Shown here piece after piece: positions 1-10,780 of a DNA stretch of 64,000 nucleotides. The notes beneath the pieces are model-generated. The model saw only the letters and a list, made by a program, of their open reading frames with translations. It made no database searches and was not told where the DNA came from. Source of the DNA: Pachyseris speciosa (lineage: Eukaryota; Cnidaria; Anthozoa; Scleractinia; Pachyseridae); the NCBI GenBank assembly GCA_016490735.1, contig JAEMWC010001563.1, forward strand, positions 67,501 to 131,500. Reading direction: 5' to 3'. Within the stretch, counting starts at the first letter, position 1; every line of letters begins with the position of its first letter. The position numbers were made by a program, and so were the translations under genes.

Positions 1-1773
1 AAATTCGAAGGTAAGAAGCTTGATTTAATGTCACAAAAGGGAGTCTACCCCTATGACTACATGGATAGCTTTGATAAATTCAATGAAAAGCTACCACCGA
101 AAGAAAAATTTTACAGCATATTAAATGATGAACATATATCAGACGAAGATTATAAACATGCTCAAAATGTGTGGAATACATTCTCTCTTAAAAAAATGGG
201 TGAGTACCATGACTTATATCTTAAATCTGACATCCTTCTGTTAGCTGATGTATTCGAAAACTTTCGAAAGACCTGTCTGCAATACTATAAACTTGATCCC
301 TGTCATTATTTCACGTCTCCAGGGCTTTCATAGGATGCAATGTTAAAGATAACTGGCATCAAACTGGAGTTAATGACAGATATTGATATGTTTCAATTCA
401 TCGAAAAGGGTATGCGTGGTGGTATATCATATATAGCCAATCGATATGGAAAGTCAAATAATAAATACATGAAAACATACGATAAGAAGGCGCCCTCAAA
501 GTATATCATTTATCTAGACGCGAACAATCTGTATGGTTGGGCGATGAGTCAATATTTACCAACCGGCGGTTTCAAATGGATGACTAAAAACCAGATTGAT
601 AAGATAGACTTAGCCAAGTATAAAGAAGATAGCAATAAAGGTTTAATACTAGAAGTCGACCTGAAATATCCTGAAGAACTACACAACCTCCATAACGACT
701 ACCCGCTAGGACCGGAAAAGGTTAAATCAACTGAAAATATGTTGTCTGGGTATTGTAAAAACATCGCGAAGAAATATAAAATATCGACGGGTTTAGTTCC
801 TAAATTAATACCAACATTAAGCAACAAAGAAAAATACGTGCTTCATTACAGGACCCTTCAACTCTATACAGATCTCGGTTTGAAAATAACTAAAGTCCAT
901 CGAGTACTAGAGTTCAATCAGTCCGCATGGTTGAAGCAATATATTGATTTCAATACTGAGAAAAGAGCTAATGCAAAAAATGCTTTTGATAAAGACTTTT
1001 TTAAATTAATGAACAATTCAGTCTTCGGAAAAACGATGGAAAACATCAGAAAACGAGTAGATGTTAGATTAGTGACCGATGAAAAGAAACTATTAAAAAT
1101 GGCTGCTAAACCGACATATGTTAGCTGTAAGATCTTCAATGAAAATCTAGTAGCTGTGCATAAGATTAAAGAAACACTTACCCTTAACAGGCCGGCATAT
1201 GTGGGTATGTGCATCTTGGATCTAAGCAAGACGTTAATGTATGATTTTCATTACAACTACATCAAAAATAAATATAATAACAAAGCCAAATTACTATTCA
1301 CAGACACAGACAGCTTGACCTATGAAATCGAAGCTGAAGATGTCTACTCAGACTTCTGGAAGGATAAAAATAGATTCGATAACAGTGATTATCCACAAGA
1401 TTCTCCATATTTTGATAAGACCAATAAAAAGGTCATTGGTAAGTTCAAAGATGAAGCAGCTGGAATTCCAATTTCTGAATTCGTTGGCTTACGGTCTAAG
1501 ATGCATTCATACATAAAAGAGAATAATCAATGCGGAAAGACTGCTAAGGGAATTAAGAAGAATATTATTAAGAATAACATCAAACATGAAGACTATAAAG
1601 AAACTTTATTTGGAAATAAACAAATTTATCACACTATGAAAACCATAAGAAGTCAAAACCATAAATTAGGAAGTTATGAAATCAATAAAGTATCACTCAG
1701 CTGTTTCGATGATAAGCGGTATATTCATGATAATGGTGTGACAAGCTACGCATACGGACATTATAAAATCTAA
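1..1773 (+). pseudogene. Protein-primed family B DNA polymerase, C-terminal two-thirds (Polinton/Maverick-like), one nonsense codon
   Basis: The frame is open from base 1, so the gene begins upstream of the window. It reads to a TAG at 331-333 and continues in the same frame to the stop at 1771-1773. The first segment carries an exonuclease-III type motif (YLKSD, about residues 64-68 after the Met at 28). After the TAG, counting from the Met at 340, the polymerase motifs are complete: motif A D-A-N-N-L-Y-G at 60-66, motif B K-x3-N-S-V-F-G near 222-230 and motif C T-D-T-D-S at 321-325. The TAG sits where relatives have a tryptophan after P-G-L-S, so one TGG-to-TAG change explains it. Such enzymes replicate self-synthesising Polinton/Maverick-type elements and related viruses. 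No capsid, integrase or terminal repeat of that element is visible downstream. The assignment to family B is secure; the exact element lineage is inference. Confidence 0.85.
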
Positions 1774-2174
1774 AAAAGTTCAGTTAGCTGTTGACGTCAC
1801 GGTACAGCTGTGCCGTTTTGTCGCCAGATGCAGAAGCACACTGAATCAAGCATTCTTCCATATTTCTCTCACATCCAGCAATTTGATTCTGGAGAGTTGA
1901 CATAGACTTGGGCATCTTGAGTTTGATAACAAACTTTAGCATAAATTTTTTAAGTAAAAATTGTCAGTAAATTTTACTTTAAGAATTTATAATTGGTTAG
2001 AAATAGTCATACGACCGTCTCATGATCTGAAACAATAACTATTAGCGATGACTCATTTTACAGGGGGTTTCCCTGTTTTTCCGAGAATGTCACGCTTGAT
2101 GATTTTTCCGAGAAAGTCACGCATAGGGGTTAAACACATTTTAAAAAAATATATAGATTGCCAAACAGGCGTTG

Positions 2175-2239
2175 AAAAAATTATTTGAAAAACAATATAA
2201 AAAATTATTTGAAAAACAATATAAAAAATTATTTGAAAA
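2175..2239. repeat. 24-bp tandem repeat, 2.7 copies
   Basis: The unit AAAAAATTATTTGAAAAACA plus ATAT is repeated head to tail at 2175-2198, 2199-2222 and partially at 2223-2239, with no mismatches seen. Confidence 0.85.
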
Positions 2240-2808
2240 TGCACTGGTCCGCCTAACTTTATAACTACTGAAATTCCGTTTGGGAATTTTGGACTACCTT
2301 TCAAGAAATTCCGTTTTCCCCGGAAATTTTCCATTTGGGAAGACCAAAATAGGCTTTCCATTTACATTCCAACCGAAATTTCCGGAATTATTTGGTAAAT
2401 GGTAAACAACGCTCTTTTCCCGTTCGGAACGGAATTTCTTAAAATCGCTTACCATTTGACCGAACCGTTCCGTTTCCAGGTCCTTTTGCGCCAGAACGAG
2501 TGAGTGCGCATTACGGAACGCCCGTGCAGTAAATGGTAAGCACCAATCCCATCCGGTTGGTCGGTAAATATTATTCAACGGTCATTCCATCCGGATTTTT
2601 CTGGCAAATGGTAAGCACCCCTTTTTTCTGCACTGAATTACCTTTTTTCTGCATCGTGTTTCCTAAAAACTGCATTTCTCTTTGCCAATCAGAATCGAGA
2701 AATTTTTTCATGTATATTATTAATATTGTAATATTGATTTTAGTATTTTAGTTATAGTGTCTCCAATTAGTCCGTGAGGGCTAAATACTCCGACACTGAA
2801 ATAAAGGT

Positions 2809-2875
2809 TACTACCACTACCACTACCACTACCACTACCGCTACTACTACCACCACTACTACTACTACTACTACC
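2809..2875. repeat. (ACT/ACC)n trinucleotide microsatellite
   Basis: About 67 bp of mixed ACT and ACC triplets. It creates false Thr-rich and Ser/Gly-rich reading frames on opposite strands. Confidence 0.9.
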
Positions 2876-3173
2876 AAGCTCCTTACGCATGCGTTGAGCA
2901 CTCACCACACAAAGACCAAAAAAACAGAACGAAGCCCATTCCATCGTTATTTAAGCCGTAAGGCCACGAGTCAAGAGACTCTGTTTCTTACTTTCTTTCC
3001 GCTGAAGAAGACTCGAACACCATTTATATATCAAAAACAAGAAACAAGGTGAAACAACGCTCCCAAAACCAACGCGTTAATCCCGCGAGTAATCTGATCC
3101 GATTTTTCACTGGATTCGCATAAAATTTCAAGCAACATGCAACTAAGCGATGTAGCCAAATATTAGGGTTTGG

Positions 3174-3705
3174 GGTCCGTGGGTCATTCGTCCATTCAAT
3201 TTTCAATTCAAATTAAAAATTGAAAATCGATGTCAATTTTTGATTTTCATTTCTTTTTTTCTCGCGAAATCAATAAACGCGTAGTTGTAAACATTTGACT
3301 GTTTTCAAGTTTATAAGGAACAAAAATAACACTTAGACTTTTATTTTTGTGCAGTTACCATTGAAAAGAAAATCAAACAAGCTATGGCATTTATTTATCA
3401 ACAGGAAAACCATTGTCGTAATCTCGTTTCGTCTACGATTACATGAATTTAGAGGAAAGTCCAAAATTGAAAATTGCAATCAATTTTCAATTTTTGTTTT
3501 TGTGCGAAGAATTGATCAATCATTTGCAGTCAGAGTGACAAAAGTACCCAAGAGGGGTGGGGGAGGGAATGCTTTGCCGCCATCTTGAATGCCAGACCCT
3601 AAGAGAACTAGCTTTAGGAAGGGAAGGGGGAAATTTAAACAGCTTTGAGCAGTCTTCACCACTCTCTCCGGCTAAATATGGACGACGTAAGCGTCGAGTG
3701 GCGAG
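3174..3705 (+). repeat. Left terminal inverted repeat of copy A
   Basis: Matches 10004-10535 directly and 7386-7769, 11676-12212 and 12545-12700 in reverse complement. It is rich in AT with ATTGAAAATTG-type short palindromes. The inner limit is near the GACGTAAGCGTC palindrome at about 3685. Confidence 0.85.
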
Positions 3706-3911
3706 TGCTTAAAGATCTTTGTTGTGACTCAGCGGAAAACACACTCTGAAGTCAGTTTGTTGCTAAAAGAAGCGTATCCTGATAGGAGAGGCCTTAGTTT
3801 GAGGCCAGTTAAAAGGTTTTGTTTTAAGTATGCCGGGATACACGTGCAAAATCGCCTGTCAAATGAAGAACGCAAGGAAGTTGTTGCTTGGGTTGGTGCG
3901 CTTGAAATGTT

Positions 3912-4086
3912 CAGGCGCGGATCCAGGGGAGATGAAATGGGTGAATTTTCACCCCCCTTTTTTCTGAGCCCCCCTTCTTTTTTTTTTTTTTTTTTCTTAT
4001 CCCTCAAATATTGAAAAAATATTTGATTTCTCTGATTGAGGTGGAGAAAATTCACCCCCCATTTCAAAATCTTGGATCCGCGCCTG
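3912..4086. mobile_element. 175-bp foldback MITE inserted in copy A
   Basis: The ends are inverted repeats of about 45 bp starting CAGGCGCGGATCCA (3912-3957 against 4040-4086). Copy B shows the empty site as GAACTGTTAGTG (10731-10742). Here the insertion is flanked by ATGTT and CTGTT, a 4- to 5-bp target-site duplication with one mismatch. The interior is a poly-T tract and AT-rich sequence, with no coding potential. Superfamily not recognised. Confidence 0.85.
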
Positions 4087-4645
4087 CTGTTAGTGTGGTT
4101 GTAAAAAAATAAAAAAATAAATAAAAATAGGTAAATAATGAAAATTCTGATATATTTGCTCCTTAGTCTTCATCATTTGTGCATATCTTACATGCATCCA
4201 ACTTCTCAATTTGCTCCTTTTTTGATGAGGGAGAAGGAAACACTCGAGAAAGTCTTGAAACCAATAAGTCAGACGCTGCGATGCGAAGTCTAACATTCTC
4301 CGTCGGTTTTCTTTTTCTCGTCGAGCGTTTCAAGCAAGAAAATCAGGTAATAATACGTGAAAATTTATTTAATAATTTATGATGTATCCTATGGCTATTG
4401 CATCAGTTTGTCAGGTTTGTATTGACATTTCCATAAAATAGCTTGCTTCTCTTAGCAACACACATACTTTAGAACGTGTTTTCCGCTGACTTACAGCAGG
4501 ATCTTTACTTATCATAGGACCAGTAAGGCCCCGCACGCTTTTCATTCCAAAATATTGAGAAAATTCCCGTCTGAGAGCCGTGCATTTTATCGCAAGCAGG
4601 CGCGCGTTTCTCAAAACTCCCGAAAACGTTTTGAGTCCGAAAACT

Positions 4646-6092
4646 GTACGGGTCTGCAAATGATCCCAGGACCGCAAATGATCCCGGACCGCAAATGATC
4701 CCCAAATTGGACCGCAAATGATCCCGGACCGCAAATGATCCCCGTATGGCACCATGTTGGACCGCAAATGATCCCGAACAAAAAATAGCGAATGGCATGG
4801 ATGGTGAAATGGTATGGATAGGGAATTGGCATGAATTGCGATTATTTTAATCAAAGCTTTAAATCATGGCTCACAACTATCATCATCTGATTAATTTTAA
4901 AAAGGTAAACGTGGTCACATAATTTGTGCAACCGATGTGAAGCAGTCAATCAGTGTTATCACATCAGGATCCAAAGCTATCTCGTTTTTCCTTCCTTCTT
5001 TAGAGATCTTTGTGTTTGTTTTTATCTTTAGTAACTCCAAGAACGTTCACAAATGATACCAATGAAATAAGAACAAGACAGTTTAGCCATATTTTCCGAA
5101 CGCGTGGGAGTCACAGCTGACACGACGGTGACAAGTTTCGGATGATCTTTGACCCCTGCTCCGATTTCAACCACATCACCGCGTTTCTCGCCTGCCACAG
5201 GCCAGTCGGCTGATCCCATGAATGTGAGAAAGAAACACTTCTATTATTCTGGGTACAATTTAAAATGAGAGTGCTCAGTGAACAAAAGACTTATTTCAAA
5301 AGATAACGAAATCAACTGCGGAATTTTTCAGTTATTTCTTTACGGGTATGCGTGTATTTTAATCCTCCGTTGTATTTGTGATTATACAATTGATTTATAC
5401 TAGCCTGGGACCAGGCTCTGCAGTGGGGTTAAGGAGCGGAAAGAAGGAAAGTGGCCGAAAAAAATCGGCGAGCGAAGCGAGCCGAGCAGGGGACTGGCGG
5501 CTCGCTTCGCTCGCCGATTTTTTTCGCCACGATCCTTCTTTTCGCTCCTTTAAAATCCCACTGCGGAGCCTGTTTCCAGGCTCATTTATACATGCTCGAT
5601 TTTCACTGAAATCGGGCACGTGCACCGAAGCGTTGATCATATACCCGACAGCAATGAAATCTGATTAAGCATGTTCTCGAACGTCCTGGGGTGTACAACA
5701 CAATAAACAGAAGACATGAAGCGAAACTCGCAGTCTAAGATCACAACAAGTGTCTTTGCAAAATCAATTACTGTACTATGCAGCCGGCGTCCTGAAATCA
5801 ACAAACAGACAGAACGTCACGCAAGATCACAGATTTTCCACTAAAAACGAAAAAAAAAAAAATATTAATGATAAAAATAAAAGGAACTATGGAATAATTC
5901 TCATAAAATGAAAAACATGTTTTGTTGTGTGTCATTTTTATATCAATCCATGCCATTCCTTATTTTTTGCTCGGGATCATTTGCGGTCCAATGTGAGGAT
6001 CATTTGCGGTCCGGGATCATTTGCGGTCCATTTTGGGGATCATTTGCGGTCCGGGATCATTTGCGGTCCTGGGATCATTTGCGGACCCGTAC
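4646..6092. mobile_element. Foldback-type element whose ~150-bp ends each hold six copies of a 17-mer
   Basis: Ends are near-perfect inverted repeats (4646 to about 4800 and about 5948 to 6092) starting GTACGGGTC. Each end has six tandem or near-tandem copies of GGACCGCAAATGATCCC with the same irregular spacers. Copy B gives the empty site (GAAAACTCCATTAGG, near 11230), so the insertion is defined. Flanks share AAAACT (4640-4645 and 6093-6098), a 4- to 6-bp duplication depending on where the end is placed. The interior, about 1.1 kb, has no recognisable protein and contains the hAT-type MITE at 5401-5583. Repeated sub-terminal 17-mers are a common form of transposase-binding array; that role here is inference. 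Confidence 0.85.
5401..5583. mobile_element. hAT-type MITE, 183 bp, perfect 8-bp target-site duplication
   Basis: Almost the whole element is one hairpin: AGCCTGG...GGAGCG...AATCGGCGAGCGAAGCGAG reads back in reverse complement from the right end. It is flanked by ATTTATAC at 5393-5400 and 5584-5591. An exact 8-bp duplication with short terminal repeats fits the hAT superfamily. It lies inside the 17-mer foldback element, which lies inside copy A. Confidence 0.85.
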
Positions 6093-6665
6093 AAAACTCC
6101 ATTAGGGTCGTTGCCAAAAATTCAATTTCTAGTATTTTTATAATCTTTTAAGAAAGCACCCTATTTATAGGTGGCCCAAGACGCTAGTGCCAATCGACTG
6201 AAAACGAACTTGAAAAATACTTCTCGGGCCTAAAATGTTTTTTGGGGTATTGAGAAACGCACGCCAGGGCCGAAAAATGCAGGACGGCCTGTTAGGAACA
6301 CTTACGGTCCCGAGGGATACGGTTTTAGAGGATTTCGTCGCGTTTAACCATTTAACAACCAGAAAGCAAATACAAAAACACATTACATCAATTTTCTTTG
6401 CAACTTTGTTGTTTCGTCTTCTACGCCCTTCACAAACAGTCTAAGGAAGCCATATGATAAAACATTTACTGCGCCGCCTTGGTCCGTATACCATGGGTGC
6501 CAGAGGTTATTTTTTTCGTTTGAAGGAGGGAATTTACGCGGCGATCTATTTTGGCTTTTCAGGGATACGGTATTTATTTTTTCAACGGGTCTGTGGAGCC
6601 AGGGTATGGTCCGTAAGCCATGACCTCGAGCCAAATATTTTTCTTTCCGTACCGACCTGACTCAG

Positions 6666-7374
6666 ATGGCCTGTTTATATGGTCTCGGGTACCCGAGACA
6701 ACCCTCCCCCGGTTACCCTGGGTGAGCTATTTTTCCACTTATTTCTTTGAAAAGTTCTACCAACCGTTTACATGAGATGGGCGAGACAACTCGGGTGGGC
6801 GAGACAACTCGGGTAGGCTAGTTGTCTCGCCTCGGCAGGTAGGGTAACCCTGGCAAGCGGGACAGCTTTTTCTCATGTAAACACTTTGTCTCGCCTACCC
6901 TGGACGAGACGGCCGAAAATTAAATATGCGCGTATGCGAAAAAAAGTTATTTCGGTCCAATTTTTGAGTTTAAAAACGCAAATTTATTTCAAGGAATTAC
7001 ATTTTGAAAGCCAGCATTACCTACAGTGATCAGATAGAGCGGGGAAGAAACTGATTCGGAGCTAAGTACGAAGCTAAGTTATGTGACACGTTACAAACTT
7101 CGAATTGGCTGATTGCTCACTGGTCCTTTTACAAAAAGAAGTATCGAAGCAAAAATGAACCTAGGAAGGAAACTTTCAATCAATATTGACGATATTCAAT
7201 CAAAGAGCGACCAAATACAAAGAAAGAAGGGCAAATGAGGATTTGTAAATTTGAGACGTGCTTTGAATAACTAAGTAGGGTCAACTTTGTCTCGGTCACG
7301 CAATTCTCATATAAACGCTCGGTAAAGTTGTCTCGGGGGGGGAGGGTTGTCTCGGGTACCCGAGACCATATAAA
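6666..7374. mobile_element. Short TIR element with GTCTCG-rich ends (Mutator-like MITE?)
   Basis: Ends share about 40 bp in inverted orientation containing TATATGGTCTCGGGTACCCG and ACAACCCTCCCCC. The insertion is absent from copy B (near 11660) and is flanked by CCTGACTCAG at 6656-6665 and 7375-7384, a 9- to 10-bp duplication. The left end carries seven extra bases before the shared repeat. The interior repeats GCGAGACAACTCGGGT and its complement. The duplication length suggests a Mutator-like origin; no transposase is present. Confidence 0.75.
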
Positions 7375-7993
7375 CCTGACTCAGTCAATAAGTACATAGT
7401 ACTCGACGCTTACGTCGTCCATATTTAGCCGGGGATAGTGATGGTGACTGCTCAAGCTGTTTAAATTTCCCACTTCCCTTCCTAAAGCTAGTTCTCTTAG
7501 GGTCTGGCATTCAAGATGGCGGCAAAGCATTCCCTCCCCCACCCCCTCTTGGGTACTTTTGTCACTCTGAGTGCACATGATTGATCAATTCTTCGCACAA
7601 AAACAAAAATTGAAAATTGATCGCAATTTTCAATTTTGGATTTTCTTCTAAATTCATGTAACCGTAGCTGAAACGAGATTAGGACAATGGTTTTCCTGCT
7701 AATAAATAAATGCCATAGCTTGTTTGATTTTCTTTTCAGTGGTAACTGCACAAAAATAAAAGTATAAGTAATAACACACAGACTGCGGTGATAAACATGA
7801 CAATAGAACGCATTGTTGGAAAACAAAACTAAAACTATATCGTTTAACTTGACGTTTCGTATGTTTCGACATACATCTTCAGAAGTGACCGTTAGGAATT
7901 AAAGTAACAACTAAATTTGAAATTTAAGATAAGTAACTAATTAACACTAACCTTGACAGAAGCTAAAAATAATTTGCATATAAAAGATGCAAA

Positions 7994-9310
7994 CTAATAG
8001 AGATACAGCTTTTCGCTGCTTACATTTTCATTTAAGGTAGGTTTCAATTCTCTAATTAGTAGAGTCTCCTTTATCTTGCAATGAGTATCTGACCGACCTT
8101 TCGCCAATATCTCAAAGTGGTCCCATTTTAAGTTGTGACCAGTTGACGTGACGTGGTCTGCGATAGCAGATACATGACAGCTACTCGTGATCGCTTTAAA
8201 ATGTTCAGTTTTTCTGTCATGCAATCTACGTTTTGTTTTTCCAATGTAGAAATCCTGGCAGTCCCAACAACTAGCTTTATAAACAACTTTTGACATTTGG
8301 GAACGGTTAATTCTATCTTTGTAGGGAAAAAGAGACTTAATGCGATGAGAGCTTTGGAAAATAACCTTAAGATCAATGCAGCCATAAAATTTACTAATGC
8401 AGGTCTTCAGTTGTTTGGTAATAATTTTGCTTTGTACTCCTAAATAAGGTAGAACTAAGGTTATTTCCTTTTTGGGGACTGTGGTGGTTGGAATCTTCGG
8501 TCTGTTTTGTTGCCTGTTCAGAACATCATTAATGTTGTAATTGACAACACCAGCAGGATAACCGTTTTGTAACAACAACTTCCTCAGTTCATTTAAACAA
8601 GACCGCAAAAGAGAAGGTGACGAACAGATGCGGAAACAACGAAAAGTGAGCGTGCGGATGAGGTTTACTTTGTATTTCCTAGGTGTGAAGGAGTCCCATT
8701 TTGTGTACAGGCCGGTAAAGGTCTTCTTTCGGTAGATGGATGTTGAGAAAGTTTGACTGTGGCGTTTGATGAGAATGTCCAGGAAAGGGATTGTATTGTT
8801 CTCTTCAAATTCAATGGTGAATTTGATATTTGAGTGACAGTTATTGAGGTAGTGTAGAAACTGAGTTGCTGTGCTTTTACTGTCGAACAAGGTGAAGGTA
8901 TCGTCAACGTATCGGAACCAAATAGAAGGACGAACGTTGTTGTTAAGAACCCATTTCTCTTCAAAATGGCACATGAAGATATTGGCCAAAACAGGACCTA
9001 AAGGAGAGCCCATAGCCACACCGTCAATTTGGTCGTAGTATTGGCCATCAAATATGAAATGGCTTTTCTTTGTGGCAAACTCAAGCAGAACTTTCAAGAC
9101 TGAGCGGGGCAGTGTTGGCGGATTGGGGAGGGCATACAATTTGTCAAGACAGATTTGTATTGTCTCATTAAGTGGAACGTTCGTAAATAATGAACTAACA
9201 TCAAACGAGCACATTACTTCGTTGTTATGGTTATACGTCTTGGCCCAGTCCGCAAAACTAAAAGAGTCCTTGATTGTCAACTGATTCGTGGAGATGGGCT
9301 GAACATCCAT
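7994..9310 (-). CDS. Penelope-like reverse transcriptase with GIY-YIG endonuclease, 5'-truncated
   Basis: Open frame of 438 residues. Reverse transcriptase motifs are F-D-V-S-S-L-F-T (36-43), G-V-A-M-G-S-P-L-G-P (97-106), Y-V-D-D-T-F (134-139) and F-L-D-I-L (176-180). A Cys-rich linker then leads to a GIY-YIG nuclease with V-Y-K at 343-345, Y-I-G-K-T at 355-359 and downstream Arg, His and Glu residues. RT plus C-terminal GIY-YIG is the signature of Penelope-like elements, which nick target DNA and prime reverse transcription there. The first RT motifs and the N-terminal domain are missing because the frame starts at the inversion junction. The Met at 9310 is therefore an accident of the rearrangement. 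No frameshift or stop is seen in the retained part. Confidence 0.93.
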   Translation of the reverse strand: MDVQPISTNQLTIKDSFSFADWAKTYNHNNEVMCSFDVSSLFTNVPLNETIQICLDKLYALPNPPTLPRSVLKVLLEFATKKSHFIFDGQYYDQIDGVAMGSPLGPVLANIFMCHFEEKWVLNNNVRPSIWFRYVDDTFTLFDSKSTATQFLHYLNNCHSNIKFTIEFEENNTIPFLDILIKRHSQTFSTSIYRKKTFTGLYTKWDSFTPRKYKVNLIRTLTFRCFRICSSPSLLRSCLNELRKLLLQNGYPAGVVNYNINDVLNRQQNRPKIPTTTVPKKEITLVLPYLGVQSKIITKQLKTCISKFYGCIDLKVIFQSSHRIKSLFPYKDRINRSQMSKVVYKASCWDCQDFYIGKTKRRLHDRKTEHFKAITSSCHVSAIADHVTSTGHNLKWDHFEILAKGRSDTHCKIKETLLIRELKPTLNENVSSEKLYLY

Positions 9311-10003
9311 CTACCGAAAGAAGACCTTTACCGGCCTGTACACAAAATGGGACTCCTTCACACCTAGGAAATACAAAGTAAACCTCATCCGCACGCTCAC
9401 TTTTCGTTGTTTCCGCATCTGTTCGTCACCTTCTCTTTTGCGGTCTTGTTTAAATGAACTGAGGAAGTTGTTGTTACAAAACGGTTATCCTGCTGGTGTT
9501 GTCAATTACAACATTAATGATGTTCTGAACAGGCAACAAAACAGACCGAAGATTCCAACCACCACAGTCCCCAAAAAGGAAATAACCTTAGTTCTACCTT
9601 ATTTAGGAGTACAAAGCAAAATTATTACCAAACAACTGAAGACCTGCATTAGTAAATTTTATGGCTGCATTGATCTTAAGGTTATTTTCCAAAGCTCTCA
9701 TCGCATTAAGTCTCTTTTTCCCTACAAAGATAGAATTAACCGTTCCCAAATGTCAAAAGTTGTTTATAAAGCTAGTTGTTGGGACTGCCAGGATTTCTAC
9801 ATTGGAAAAACAAAACGTAGATTGCATGACAGAAAAACTGAACATTTTAAAGCGATCACGAGTAGCTGTCATGTATCTGCTATCGCAGACCACGTCACGT
9901 CAACTGGTCACAACTTAAAATGGGACCACTTTGAGATATTGGCGAAAGGTCGGTCAGATACTCATTGCAAGATAAAGGAGACTCTACTAATTAGAGAATT
10001 GAA

Positions 10004-10749
10004 GGTCCGTGGGTCATTCGTCCATTCAATTTTCATATCAAATTAAAAATTGAAAATCGATGTCAATTTTTGATTTTCATTTCTTTTTTACTCGCGAAAT
10101 CAATAAACGCGTAGTTGTAAATATTTAACCGTTTTCACGTTTATAAGGAACAAAAATAACACTTAGACTTTTATTTTTGTGCAGTTACCATTGAATAGAA
10201 AATCAAACAAGCTATGGCATTTATTTATCAGCAGGAAAACCATTGTCGTAATCTCGTTTCGTCTACGATTACATGAATTTAGAGGAAAGTCCAAAATTGA
10301 AAATTGCAATCAATTTTCAATTTTTGTTTTTGTGCGAAGAATTGATCAATCGTGTGTAGTCAGAGTGACAAAAGTACCCAAGCGGGGGTGGGGGAGGGAA
10401 TGCTTTGCCGCCATCTTGAATGCTGGAAAGACCCTGAGAGAACTGGCTTTAGGAAGGGAAGTAGGAAATTTAAACAGCTTGAGCAGTCTTCACCACTATC
10501 TCCGACTAAATATGGACGACGTAAGCGTCGAGTGCTTAAAGATCATTGTTGTGACTCAGCCGAAAACACACTCTGAAGTCAGTTTATTGCTAAACGAAGC
10601 GTATCCTGATAGGAGAGGCGTTAGTTTGAGGCCAGTTAAAAGGTTTAGTTTTAAGTATGCCGGGATACACGTGCAAAATTGCCTGTCAAATGAAGAACGC
10701 AAGGAAGTTGTTGCTTGGGTTGGTGCGCTTGAACTGTTAGTGTTGGTTG

Positions 10750-10780
<31 letters not shown>

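Larger units (their letters stand above)
1774..3167. other. Non-coding flank with degenerate repeats
   Basis: No convincing gene. The motif AAATGGTAA(A/G)CA recurs on both strands between about 2260 and 2650, beside imperfect palindromes, and looks like a decayed short repeat family. Apparent reading frames at 2720-3052 are translations of a trinucleotide repeat. Confidence 0.4.

Noticed and set aside
2720..3052. Ser/Gly-rich and Thr-rich reading frames
   Set aside because: They are translations of the ACT/ACC microsatellite in both directions, without conserved sequence beyond it.
1774..3170. Remaining Polinton genes downstream of the polymerase
   Set aside because: No capsid, ATPase, protease or integrase-like frame is present and no long inverted repeat is seen.
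4646..4790. CRISPR-like array of regularly repeated 17-mers
   Set aside because: Repeats are adjacent or separated by 0 to 15 bases, mirrored at the other end of a transposon, and in a metazoan genome. They are TIR sub-repeats.
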